DNA of 64,000 bases from Antedon mediterranea (lineage: Eukaryota > Echinodermata > Crinoidea > Comatulida > Antedonidae). Positions 12,014 to 23,830 of this stretch are shown here, in pieces. A model generated the notes under the pieces. It was given only the letters and a program-made list of their open reading frames with translations. It ran no database searches and was not told the DNA's origin. The stretch is taken from positions 248,001 through 312,000 of the forward strand of contig NW_027306095.1 in assembly GCF_964355755.1 (NCBI RefSeq), read 5' to 3'. The stretch's first letter is position 1. Each line of letters starts with the position of its first letter. Made by a program: the position numbers and the translations under genes.

Positions 12014-13606
12014 ATGTTTTTTTGTGAAAAGTTTCATCGAAATGCACAAAATTGTCTAAAACGTCTCTAAATGCGATTTGAAGCTATTTTGTGCACTTTG
12101 TCGTTTTTGTGTGAAAAGTTTCATCGAAATGCTCAAAATGGTCTAAAACGTCTCCAAATGCGATTTGAAGCAATTTTGTGCACTTTGATGTTTTTGTGTG
12201 AAAAGTTTCATCGAAATGCACAAAATGGTCTAAAACGTCTGCAAATGCGATTTGAAGCTATTTTGTGCACTTTGTCGTTTTTGTGTGAAAAGTTTTTTCG
12301 AAATGCACAAAATGGTCTAAAACGTCTCTAAATGCGATTTGAAGTTATTTTGTGCACTTTGATGTTTTGTGTGAAAAGTTTTATCGAAATGCTCAAAATG
12401 GTCTAAAACGGTTTCAAATGTGATTTTAAGCACTTTGATATTTTTGTGTAATCAAGTTTCATCGAAATGCACAAAATGGTCTAAAACGTCTCCAAATGCG
12501 ATTTGAAGCTATTTTGTGCACTTTAATGTTTTGTGTGAAAAGTTTTATCGAAATTCTCAAAATGGTCTAAAACGGTTTCAAATGTGATTTTAAGCACTTT
12601 GATGTTTTTGTGTAATCAAGTTTCATCGAAATGCACAAAATGGTTTAAAACGTCTGCAAATGCGATTTGAAGCTATTTTGTGCACTTTGATGTTTTTGTG
12701 TGAAAAGTTTCATCGAAATGCACAAAATTGTCTAAAACGTTTCCAAATACGATATTAAGCTATTGTATGCACTTTGATGTTTTTGAGTGAAAAGTTTTTT
12801 CGAAATGCACAAAATGGTCTAAAACGTCTCCAAATGCGATTTGGAGCTCTTTTGTGCACTTTGATGTTTTGTGTAAAAAGTTTGCTATTTTGTGCACTTT
12901 AATGTTTTGTGTGAAAAGTTTTATCGAAATGCTCAAAATTGTCTAAAACGGTTTCAAATGTGATTTTAAGCACTTTGATATTTTTGTGTAATCAAGTTTT
13001 TTCGAAATGCACAACATGGTCTAAAACGTCTCCAAATGCGATTTGAAGCTATTTTGTGCACTTTGATGTTTTTGTGTGAAAAGTTTCATCGAAATGCACA
13101 AAATGGTCTAAAACGTCTCTAAATGCGATTTAAAGCTATTTTGTGCACTTTGTCGTTTTTGTGTGAAAAGTTTCATCGAAATGCTCAAAATGGTCTAAAA
13201 CGTCTCCAAATGCGATTTGAAGCAATTTTGTGCACTTTGATGTTTTTGTGTGAAAAGTTTCATCGAAATGCACAAAATGGTCTAAAACGTCTGCAAATGC
13301 GATTTGAAGCTATTTTGTGCACTTTGATGTTTTTTTGTGAAAAGTTTCATCGAAAGGCACAAAATTGTCTAAAACGTCTCTAAATGCGATTTGAAGCTAT
13401 TTTGTGCACTTTGTCGTTTTTGTGTGAAAAGTTTCATCGAAATTCCCAAAATGGTCTAAAACATCTCCAAATGCGATTTGAAGCAATTTTGTGCACTTTG
13501 ATGTTTTTGTGTGAAAAGTTTCATCGAAATGCACAAAATGGTCTAAAACGTCTGCAAATGCGATTTGAAGCTATTTTGTGCACTTTGTCGTTTTTGTGTG
13601 AAAAGT
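11901..13606 (-). repeat. 5190-bp-spaced direct repeat, copy 1
   Basis: Matches 17091-18796 at a constant offset of 5190. Shared rare changes include GTGCAATTTGATG, ACGTTTCCAAATACG, GAAAGGCACAAAATTG and GAAATTCCCAAAATGG with AACATCTCC. The match ends where this copy has TTTTTTCGAAATGAAC and the other has TTTCATCGAAATGC. Confidence 0.85.
12071..12331 (-). repeat. 261-bp trimer, basic higher-order unit (reference copy)
   Basis: Three 87-bp monomers in a fixed order, told apart by their variable sites as read on the plus strand: CTCTAAATG with TTTGTCG and CTCAAAATGG; CTCCAAATG with GCAATTTTG and TTTGATG; CTGCAAATG with TTTGTCG and a TTTTTTCG end (or TTTGATG and a CATCG end in sister copies). 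Trimers of this kind start near 11810, 13123, 17261, 18313, 32275 and 44382, and as reverse complements near 1980, 27111, 53037, 57951 and 61982. Confidence 0.75.
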
Positions 13607-13860
13607 TTTTTCGAAATGAACAAAATGGTCTAAAACGTCTCCAAATGCGATTTGAAGCAATTTTGTGCACTTTGATGTTTTGTGTAATCCAGTTTCATCG
13701 AAATGTACAAAATTGTCTAAAACGTCTCTAAATGCGATTTGAAGCTATTTTGTGCACTTTGTCGTTTTTGTGTGAAAAGTTTTTTCGAAATGCACAAAAT
13801 GGTCTAAAACGTCTCCAAATGCGATTTGAAGCAATTTTGTGCACTTTGATGTTTTGTGTA

Positions 13861-15950
13861 ATCCAGTTTCATCGAAATGTACAAAATTGTCTAAAACGTC
13901 TCTAAATGCGATTTGAAGCTATTTTGTGCACTTTGTCGTTTTTGTGTGAAAAGTATTTTCGAAATGCACAAAATGGTCTAAAACGTCTCCAATTGCGATT
14001 TGAAGTTATTTTGTGCACTTTGATGTTTTGTGTGAAAAGTTTTATCGAAATGCTCAAAATGGTCTAAAACGGTTTCAAATGTGATTTTAAGCACTTTGAT
14101 ATTTTTGTGTAATCAAGTTTCATCGAAATGCACAAAATGGTCTAAAACGTCTGCAAATGCGATTTAAAGCTATTTTGTGCACTTTAATGTTTTGTGTGAA
14201 AAGTTTTATCGAAATTCTCAAAATGGTCTAAAACGGTTTCAAATGTGATTTTAAGCACTTTGATGTTTTTGTGTAATCAAGTTTCATCGAAATGCACAAA
14301 ATGGTTTAAAACGTCTGCAAATGCGATTTGAAGCTATTTTGTGCACTTTGATGTTTTTGTGTGAAAAGTTTCATCGAAATGCACAAAATTGTCTAAAACG
14401 TCTCCAAATACGATATTAAGCTATTTTGTGCACTTTGATGTTTTTGTGTGAAAAGTTTCATCGAAATGCACAAAATGGTCTCTAAAACGTCTGCAAATGC
14501 GATTTGAAGCTATTTTGTGCACTTTGTCGTTTTTGTGTGAAAAGTTTTTTCGAAATGCACAAAATGGTCTAAAACGTCTCCAAATGCGATTTGAAGCAAT
14601 TTTGTGCACTTTGATGTTTTGTGTAATCCAGTTTCATCGAAATGTACAAAATTGTCTAAAACGTCTCTAAATGCGATTTGAAGCTATTTTGTGCACTTTG
14701 TCGTTTTTGTGTGAAAAGTTTTTTCGAAATGCACAAAATGGTCTAAAACGTCTCCAATTGCGATTTGAAGTTATTTTGTGCACTTTGATGTTTTGTGTGA
14801 AAAGTTTTATCGAAATGCTCAAAATGGTCTAAAACGGTTTCAAATGTGATTTTAAGCACTTTGATATTTTTGTGTAATCAAGTTTCATCGAAATGCACAA
14901 AATGGTCTAAAACGTCTGCAAATGCGATTTAAAGCTATTTTGTGCACTTTAATGTTTTGTGTGAAAAGTTTTATCGAAATTCTCAAAATGGTCTAAAACG
15001 GTTTCAAATGTGATTTTAAGCACTTTGATGTTTTCGTGTAATCAAGTTTCATCGAAATGCACAAAATGGTTTAAAACGTCTGCAAATGCGATTTGAAGCT
15101 ATTTTGTGCACTTTGATGTTTTTGTGTGAAAAGTTTCATCGAAATGCACAAAATTGTCTAAAACGTCTCCAAATACGATATTAAGCTATTTTGTGCACTT
15201 TGATGTTTTTGTGTGAAAAGTTTCATCGAAATGCACAAAATGGTCTCTAAAACGTCTGCAAATGCGATTTGAAGCTATTTTGTGCACTTTGTCGTTTTTG
15301 TGTGAAAAGTTTTTTCGAAATGCACAAAATGGTCTAAAACGTCTCCAAATGCGATTTGAAGCAATTTTGTGCACTTTGATGTTTTGTGTAATCCAGTTTC
15401 ATCGAAATGTACAAAATTGTCTAAAACGTCTCTAAATGCGATTTGAAGCTATTTTGTGCACTTTGTCGTTTTTGTGTGAAAAGTTTTTTCGAAATGCACA
15501 AAATGGTCTAAAACGTCTCCAATTGCGATTTGAAGTTATTTTGTGCACTTTGATGTTTTGTGTGAAAAGTTTTATCGAAATGCTCAAAATGGTCTAAAAC
15601 TGTTTCAAATGTGATTTTAAGCACTTTGATATTTTTGTATAATCAAGTTAAATCGAAATGCACAAAATGGTCTAAAACGTCTGCAAATGCGATTTAAAGC
15701 TATTTTGTGCACTTTAATGTTTTGTGTGAAAAGTTTTATCGAAATTCTCAAAATGGTCTAAAACGGTTTCAAATGTGATTTTAAGCACTTTGATGTTTTT
15801 GTGTAATCAAGTTTCATCGAAATGCACTAAATGGTTTAAAACGTCTGCAAATGCGATTTGAAGCTATTTTGTGCACTTTGATGTTTTTGTGTGAAAAGTT
15901 TCATCGAAATGCACAAAATTGTCTAAAACGTCTCCAAATACGATATTAAG
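13861..15950 (-). repeat. 765-bp tandem duplication, two full copies and a partial third
   Basis: ATCCAGTTTC marks the same phase at 13861, 14626 and 15391, exactly 765 apart. Copies 1 and 2 both contain a monomer with a 2-bp insertion (GGTCTCTAAAACG, near 14477 and 15242). The third copy diverges slightly (GTATAATCAAGTTAAATCG near 15637) and ends near 15950, where it switches to the cassette type. Confidence 0.88.
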
Positions 15951-15985
15951 CTATTGTATGCACTTTGATGTTTTTGAGTGAAAAG

Positions 15986-16187
15986 TTTTTTCGAAATGCA
16001 CAAAATGGTCTAAAACGTCTCCAAATGCGATTTGGAGCTCTTTTGTGCACTTTGATGTTTTGTGTAAAAAGTTTGCTATTTTGTGCACTTTAATGTTTTG
16101 TGTGAAAAGTTTTATCGAAATGCTCAAAATTGTCTAAAACGGTTTCAAATGTGATTTTAAGCACTTTGATATTTTTGTGTAATCAAG
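15986..16187 (-). repeat. Higher-order cassette, reference copy in B orientation
   Basis: Reverse complement of the cassette described at 1007-1208: GAGCTC at 16035, then TGTGTAAAAAGTTTGC marking the truncated monomer, then TTTAATG, then the 78-bp monomer ending GTGTAATCAAG. Its presence in both orientations with the same order and same junction bases means the cassette formed before the array was broken into oppositely oriented blocks. Confidence 0.9.
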
Positions 16188-17090
16188 TTTTTTCGAAATG
16201 CACAACATGGTCTAAAACGTCTCGAAATGCGATTTGAAGCTATTTTGTGCACTTTGATGTTTTTGTGTGAAAAGTTTATTCGAAATGCACAAAATGGTCT
16301 AAAACGTCTCCAAATGCGATTTGAAGTTATTTTGTGCACTTTGATGTTTTGTGTGAAAAGTTTTATCGAAATGCTCAAAATGGTCTAAAACGGTTTCAAA
16401 TGTGATTTTAAGCACTTTGATATTTTTGTGTAATCAAGTTTCATCGAAATGCTCAAAATGGTCTAAAACGTCTCCAAATGCGATTTGAAGCTATTTTGTG
16501 CACTTTGATGTTTTTTTGTGAAAAGTTTCATCGAAATGCACAAAATGGTCTAAAACGTCTCTAAATGCGATTTGAAGCTATTTTGTGCACTTTGATGTTT
16601 TTGTGTGAAAAGTTTCATCGAAATGCACAAAATGGTCTAAAACGTCTCTAAATGCGATTTGAAGCTATTTTGTGCACTTTGATGTTTTTTTGTGAAAAGT
16701 TTCATCGAAATGCACAAAATGGTCTAAAACGTCTCTAAATGCGATTTGAAGCTATTTTGTGCACTTTGATGTTTTTTTGTGAAAAGTTTCATCGAAATGC
16801 ACAAAATTGTCTAAAACGTCTCTAAATGCGATTTGAAGCTATTTTGTGCACTTTGTCGTTTTTGTGTGAAAAGTTTCATCGAAATGCTCAAAATGGTCTA
16901 AAACGTCTCCAAATGCGATTTGAAGCAATTTTGTGCACTTTGATGTTTTTGTGTGAAAAGTTTCATCGAAATGCACAAAATGGTCTAAAACGTCTGCAAA
17001 TGCGATTTGAAGCTATTTTGTGCACTTTGTCGTTTTTGTGTGAAAAGTTTTTTCGAAATGCACAAAATGGTCTAAAACGTCTCCAATTGC

Positions 17091-18796
17091 GATTTGAAGC
17101 AATTTTGTGCAATTTGATGTTTTTGTGTGAAAAGTTTCATCGAAATGCACAAAATGGTCTAAAACGTCTGCAAATGCGATTTGAAGCTATTTTGTGCACT
17201 TTGATGTTTTTTTGTGAAAAGTTTCATCGAAATGCACAAAATTGTCTAAAACGTCTCTAAATGCGATTTGAAGCTATTTTGTGCACTTTGTCGTTTTTGT
17301 GTGAAAAGTTTCATCGAAATGCTCAAAATGGTCTAAAACGTCTCCAAATGCGATTTGAAGCAATTTTGTGCACTTTGATGTTTTTGTGTGAAAAGTTTCA
17401 TCGAAATGCACAAAATGGTCTAAAACGTCTGCAAATGCGATTTGAAGCTATTTTGTGCACTTTGTCGTTTTTGTGTGAAAAGTTTTTTCGAAATGCACAA
17501 AATGGTCTAAAACGTCTCTAAATGCGATTTGAAGTTATTTTGTGCACTTTGATGTTTTGTGTGAAAAGTTTTATCGAAATGCTCAAAATGGTCTAAAACG
17601 GTTTCAAATGTGATTTTAAGCACTTTGATATTTTTGTGTAATCAAGTTTCATCGAAATGCACAAAATGGTCTAAAACGTCTCCAAATGCGATTTGAAGCT
17701 ATTTTGTGCACTTTAATGTTTTGTGTGAAAAGTTTTATCGAAATTCTCAAAATGGTCTAAAACGGTTTCAAATGTGATTTTAAGCACTTTGATGTTTTTG
17801 TGTAATCAAGTTTCATCGAAATGCACAAAATGGTTTAAAACGTCTGCAAATGCGATTTGAAGCTATTTTGTGCACTTTGATGTTTTTGTGTGAAAAGTTT
17901 CATCGAAATGCACAAAATTGTCTAAAACGTTTCCAAATACGATATTAAGCTATTGTATGCACTTTGATGTTTTTGAGTGAAAAGTTTTTTCGAAATGCAC
18001 AAAATGGTCTAAAACGTCTCCAAATGCGATTTGGAGCTCTTTTGTGCACTTTGATGTTTTGTGTAAAAAGTTTGCTATTTTGTGCACTTTAATGTTTTGT
18101 GTGAAAAGTTTTATCGAAATGCTCAAAATTGTCTAAAACGGTTTCAAATGTGATTTTAAGCACTTTGATATTTTTGTGTAATCAAGTTTTTTCGAAATGC
18201 ACAACATGGTCTAAAACGTCTCCAAATGCGATTTGAAGCTATTTTGTGCACTTTGATGTTTTTGTGTGAAAAGTTTCATCGAAATGCACAAAATGGTCTA
18301 AAACGTCTCTAAATGCGATTTAAAGCTATTTTGTGCACTTTGTCGTTTTTGTGTGAAAAGTTTCATCGAAATGCTCAAAATGGTCTAAAACGTCTCCAAA
18401 TGCGATTTGAAGCAATTTTGTGCACTTTGATGTTTTTGTGTGAAAAGTTTCATCGAAATGCACAAAATGGTCTAAAACGTCTGCAAATGCGATTTGAAGC
18501 TATTTTGTGCACTTTGATGTTTTTTTGTGAAAAGTTTCATCGAAAGGCACAAAATTGTCTAAAACGTCTCTAAATGCGATTTGAAGCTATTTTGTGCACT
18601 TTGTCGTTTTTGTGTGAAAAGTTTCATCGAAATTCCCAAAATGGTCTAAAACATCTCCAAATGCGATTTGAAGCAATTTTGTGCACTTTGATGTTTTTGT
18701 GTGAAAAGTTTCATCGAAATGCACAAAATGGTCTAAAACGTCTGCAAATGCGATTTGAAGCTATTTTGTGCACTTTGTCGTTTTTGTGTGAAAAGT
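17091..18796 (-). repeat. 5190-bp-spaced direct repeat, copy 2
   Basis: Partner of 11901-13606. The interval between the copies holds the 765-bp duplications, so the 5190-bp period is a larger unit enclosing smaller ones. Confidence 0.85.
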
Positions 18797-21700
18797 TTCA
18801 TCGAAATGCTCAAAATGGTCTAAAACGTCTCCAAATGCGATTTGAAGCAATTTTGTGCACTTTGATGTTTTTGTGTGAAAAGTTTCATCGAAATGCACAA
18901 AATGGTCTCTAAAACGTCTGCAAATGCGATTTGAAGCTATTTTGTGCACTTTGTCGTTTTTGTGTGAAAAGTTTTTTCGAAATGCACAAAATGGTCTAAA
19001 ACGTCTCCAAATGCGATTTGAAGCAATTTTGTGCACTTTGATGTTTTGTGTAATCCAGTTTCATCGAAATGTACAAAATTGTCTAAAACGTCTCTAAATG
19101 CGATTTGAAGCTATTTTGTGCACTTTGTCGTTTTTGTGTGAAAAGTTTTTTCGAAATGCACAAAATGGTCTAAAACGTCTCCAATTGCGATTTGAAGTTA
19201 TTTTGTGCACTTTGATGTTTTGTGTGAAAAGTTTTATCGAAATGCTCAAAATGGTCTAAAACGGTTTCAAAGGTGATTTTAAGCACTTTGATATTTTTGT
19301 ATAATCAAGTTAAATCGAAATGCACAAAATGGTCTAAAACGTCTGCAAATGCGATTTAAAGCTATTTTGTGCACTTTAATGTTTTGTGTGAAAAGTTTTA
19401 TCGAAATTCTCAAAATGGTCTAAAACGGTTTCAAATGTGATTTTAAGCACTTTGATGTTTTTGTGTAATCAAGTTTCATCGAAAAGCACAAAATGGTTTA
19501 AAACATCTGCAAATGCGATTTGAAGCTATTTTGTGCACTTTGATGTTTTTGTGTGAAAAGTTTCATCGAAATGCACAAAATTGTCTAAAACGTTTCCAAA
19601 TACGATATTAAGCTATTGTATGCACTTTGATATTTTTGAGTGAAAAGTTTCATCGAAATGCACAAAATGGTCTAAAACGTCTCTAAATGCGATTTGAAGC
19701 TATTTTGTGCACTTTGATGTTTTTGTGTGAAAAGTTTCATCGAAATGCACAAAATGGTCTAAAACGTCTCTAAATGCGATTTGAAGCTATTTTGTGCACT
19801 TTGATGTTTTTTTGTGAAAAGTTTCATCGAAATGCACAAAATGGTCTAAAACGTCTCTAAATGCGATTTGAAGCTATTTTGTGCACTTTGTCGTTTTTGT
19901 GTGAAAAGTTTCATCGAAATGCTCAAAATGGTCTAAAACGTCTCCAAATGCGATTTGAAGCAATTTTGTGCACTTTGATGTTTTTGTGTGAAAAGTTTCA
20001 TCGAAATGCACAAAATGGTCTAAAACGTCTGCAAATGCGATTTGAAGCTATTTTGTGAACTTTGATGTTTTTTTGTGAAAAGTTTCATCGAAATGCACAA
20101 AATTGTCTAAAACGTCTCTAAATGCGATTTGAAGCTATTTTGTGCACTTTGATGTTTTTTTGTGAAAAGTTTCATCGAAATGTACAAAATTGTCTAAAAC
20201 GTCTCTAAATGCGATTTGAAGCTATTTTGTGCACTTTGTCGTTTTTGTGTGAAAAGTTTCATCGAAATGCTCAAAATGGTCTAAAACGTTTCCAAATGCG
20301 ATTTGAAGCAATTTTGTGCACTTTGATGTTTTTGTGTGAAAAGTTTCATCGAAATGCACATAATGGTCTAAAACGTCTGCAAATGCGATTTGAAGCTATT
20401 TTGTGCACTTTGTCGTTTTTGTGTGAAAAGTTTTTTCGAAATGCACAAAATGGTCTAAAACGTCTCCAAATGCGATTTGAAGCAATTTTGTGCACTTTGA
20501 TTTTTTGTGTAATCCAGTTTCATCGAAATGTACAAAATTGTCAAAAACGTCTCTAAATGCGATTTGAAGCTATTTTGTGCACTTTGTCGTTTTTGTGTGA
20601 AAAGTTTTTTCGAATTGCACAAAATGGTCTAAAACGTCTCCAATTGCGATTTGAAGTTATTTTGTGCACTTTGATGTTTTGTGTGAAAAGTTTTATCGAA
20701 ATGCTCAAAATGGTCTAAAACGGTTTCAAATGTGATTTTAAGCACTTTGATATTTTTGTATAATCAAGTTAAATCGAAATAGACAATATGGTCTAAAACG
20801 TCTGCAAATGCGATTTAAAGCTATTTTGTGCACTTTAATGTTTTGTGTGAAAAGTTTTATCGAAATTCTCAAAATGGTCTAAAACGGTTTCAAATGTGAT
20901 TTTAAGCACTTTGATGTTTTTGTGTAATCAAGTTTCATCGAAAAGCACAAAATGGTTTAAAACGTCTGCAAACGCGATTTGAAGCTATTTTGTGCACTTT
21001 GATGTTTTTGTGTGAAAAGTTTCATCGAAATGCACAAAATTGTCTAAAACGTTTCCAAATACGATATATTGTATGCACTTTGATGTTTTTGAGTGAAAAG
21101 TTTTTTCGAAATGCACAAAATGGTCTAAAACGTCTCCAAATGCGATTTGAAGCTATTTTGTGCACTTTGATGTTTTTTTCTGAAAAGTTTCATCGAAATG
21201 CACAAAATGGTCTAAAACGTCTCTAAATGCGATTTGAAGCTATTTTGTGCACTTTGATGTTTTTGTGTGAAAAGTTTCATCGAAATGCACAAAATGGTCT
21301 AAAACGTCTCTAAATGCGATTTGAAGTTATTTTGTGCACTTTGATGATTTGTGTGAAAAGTTTTATCGAAATGCTCAAAATGGTCTAAAACGGTTTCAAA
21401 TGTGATTTTAAGCACTTTGATATTTTTGTGTAATCAAGTTTCATCGAAATGCACAAAATGGTCTAAAACGTCTCCAAATGCGATTTGAAGCTATTTTGTG
21501 CACTTTAATGTTTTGTGTGAAAAGTTTTATCGAAATTCTCAAAATGGTCTAAAACGGTTTCAAATGTGATTTTAAGCACTTTGATGTTTTTGTGTAATCA
21601 AGTTTCATCGAAATGCACAAAATGGTTTAAAACGTCTGCAAATGCGATTTGAAGCTATTTTGTGCACTTTGATGTTTTTGTGTGAAAAGTTTCATCGAAA

Positions 21701-23039
21701 TGCACAAAATTGTCTAAAACGTTTCAAAATACGATATTAAGCTATTGTATGCACTTTGATGTTTTTGAGTGAAAAGTTTTTTCTAAATGCACAAAATGGT
21801 CTAAAACGTCTCCAAATGCGATTTGGAGCTCTTTTGTGCACTTTGATGTTTTGTGTAAAAAGTTTGCTATTTTGTGCACTTTAATGTTTTGTGTGAAAAG
21901 TTTTATCGAAATGCTCAAAATTGTCTAAAACGGTTTCAAATGTGATTTTAAGCACTTTGATATTTTTGTGTAATCAAGTTTTTTCGAAATGCACAACATG
22001 GTCTAAAACGTCTCCAAATGCGATTTGAAGCTATTTTGTGCACTTTGATGTTTTTGTGTGAAAAGTTTCATCGAAATGCACAAAATGGTCTAAAACGTCT
22101 CTAAATGCGATTTAAAGCTATTTTGTGCACTTTGTCGTTTTTGTGTGAAAAGTTTCATCGAAATGCTCAAAATGGTCTAAAACGTCTCCAAATGCGATTT
22201 GAAGCTATTTTGTGCACTTTGTCGTTTTTGTGTGAAAAGTTTCATCGAAATGCTCAAAATGGTCTAAAACGTCTCTAAATGCGATTTGAAGCTATTTTGT
22301 GCACTTTGATGTTTTTTTGTGAAAAGTTTCATCGAAATGCACAAAATGGTCTAAAACGTCTCTAAATGCGATTTGAAGCTATTTTGTGCACTTTGATGTT
22401 TTTGTGTGAAAAGTTTCATCGAAATGCACAAAATGGTCTAAAACGTCTCTAAATGCGATTTGAAGCTATTTTGTGCACTTTGATGTTTTTTTGTGAAAAG
22501 TTTCTTCGAAATGCACAAAATGGTCTAAAACGTCTCTAAATGCGATTTGAAGCTATTTTGTGCACTTTGTCGTTTTTGTGTGAAAAGTTTCATCGAAATG
22601 CTCAAAATGGTCTAAAACGTCTCCAAATGCGATTTGAAGCAATTTTGTGCACTTTGATGTTTTTGTGTGAAAAGTTTCATCGAAATGCACAAAATGGTCT
22701 AAAACGTCTGCAAATGCGATTTGAAGCTATTTTGTGCACTTTGATGTTTTGTGTAATCCAGTTTCATCGAAATGTACAAAATTGTCTAAAACGTCTCTAA
22801 ATGCGATTTGAAGCTATTTTGTGCACTTTGTCGTTTTTGTGTGAAAAGTTTTTTCGAAATGCACAAAATGGTCTAAAACGTCTCTAAATGCGATTTGAAG
22901 CTATTTTGTGCACTTTGTCGTTTTTGTGTGAAAAGTTTCATCGAAATGCTCAAAATGGTCTAAAACGTCTCCAAATGCGATTTGAAGCTATTTTGTGCAC
23001 TTTGATGTTTTTGTGTGAAAAGTTTCATCGAAATGCACA

Positions 23040-23830
23040 AAATGGTCTAAAACGTCTCCAAATATGATATTAAGCTATTGTATGCACTTTGTTGTTTTTA
23101 TCTGAAAAGTTTTCACGAAATGCACAAAATGATCTAAAACGTCTCTAAATGCGATTTGAAGTTATTTTGTGCACTTTAATGTTTTGTGTGAAAAGTTTTA
23201 TTGAAAAGCACAAAATGGTCTAAAACGTCTCCAAATGCGATTTGAAGCTATTTTGTGCACTTTGATGTTTTGTGTGAAAAGTTTCACCAAAATGCAAAAA
23301 ATGGTCTAAAACGTCTCCAAATCCGTTTTGAAGCTAATCTAAGCACTTTGATGTTTTTATGTTAAACAGGTTTTTTCGAAATGCACAAAATGGTCTAAAA
23401 CGTCTCCAAATACGATTTGAAGCTCTTTTGTGCACTTTGATGTTTTGTGTAATAAGTTTTATAGAAACGCACAAAATGGTCTAAAACGGTTTCAAATGTG
23501 ATTTTAAGCACTTTGATATTTTTGTTTAACCAAGTTTCATCGAAATGCACAAAATGGTCTAAAACGTCTCCAAATGCGATTTGAAGCTGTTTTTGTGTGA
23601 AAAGTTTTTTCGAAATACACAAAATGGTCTAAAACGTCTCCAAATGAGATTTGGAGCTCTTTTGTGCACTTTGATGTTTTGTGTCAAAAGTTTTATAGAA
23701 ATGCTCGAAATGGTCTAAAACGGTATCAAATGTGATTTTAAGCACTTTCATGTTTTTGTGTAGCCAAGTTTCATCGAAATGCACAAAAAAATCTAAAACG
23801 TCTCCAAATGCGATTTAAAGCTATTTTGTG
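23040..23830 (-). repeat. Diverged satellite patch, copy 1
   Basis: Still built from the same monomer but with far more private changes than the flanks: TTTGTTGTTTTTATCTG, CACGAAATG, TTTCACCAAAATGCAAAAAATGG, AATCCGTTTTGAAGCTAATC, TATGTTAAACAGG, GTGTAATAAGTTTTATAG, GTGTCAAAAG, GTGTAGCCAAG and CACAAAAAAATC. One monomer is cut short (GAAGCTGTTTTTGTG near 23584). This is probably an older, less homogenised part of the array preserved inside the duplication. No foreign sequence is visible in it. Confidence 0.8.

Noticed and set aside
23040-23830. Diverged patch as a decayed transposon or gene fragment
   Set aside because: Each segment still aligns to the 87-bp monomer in order and phase. No foreign stretch is left over.
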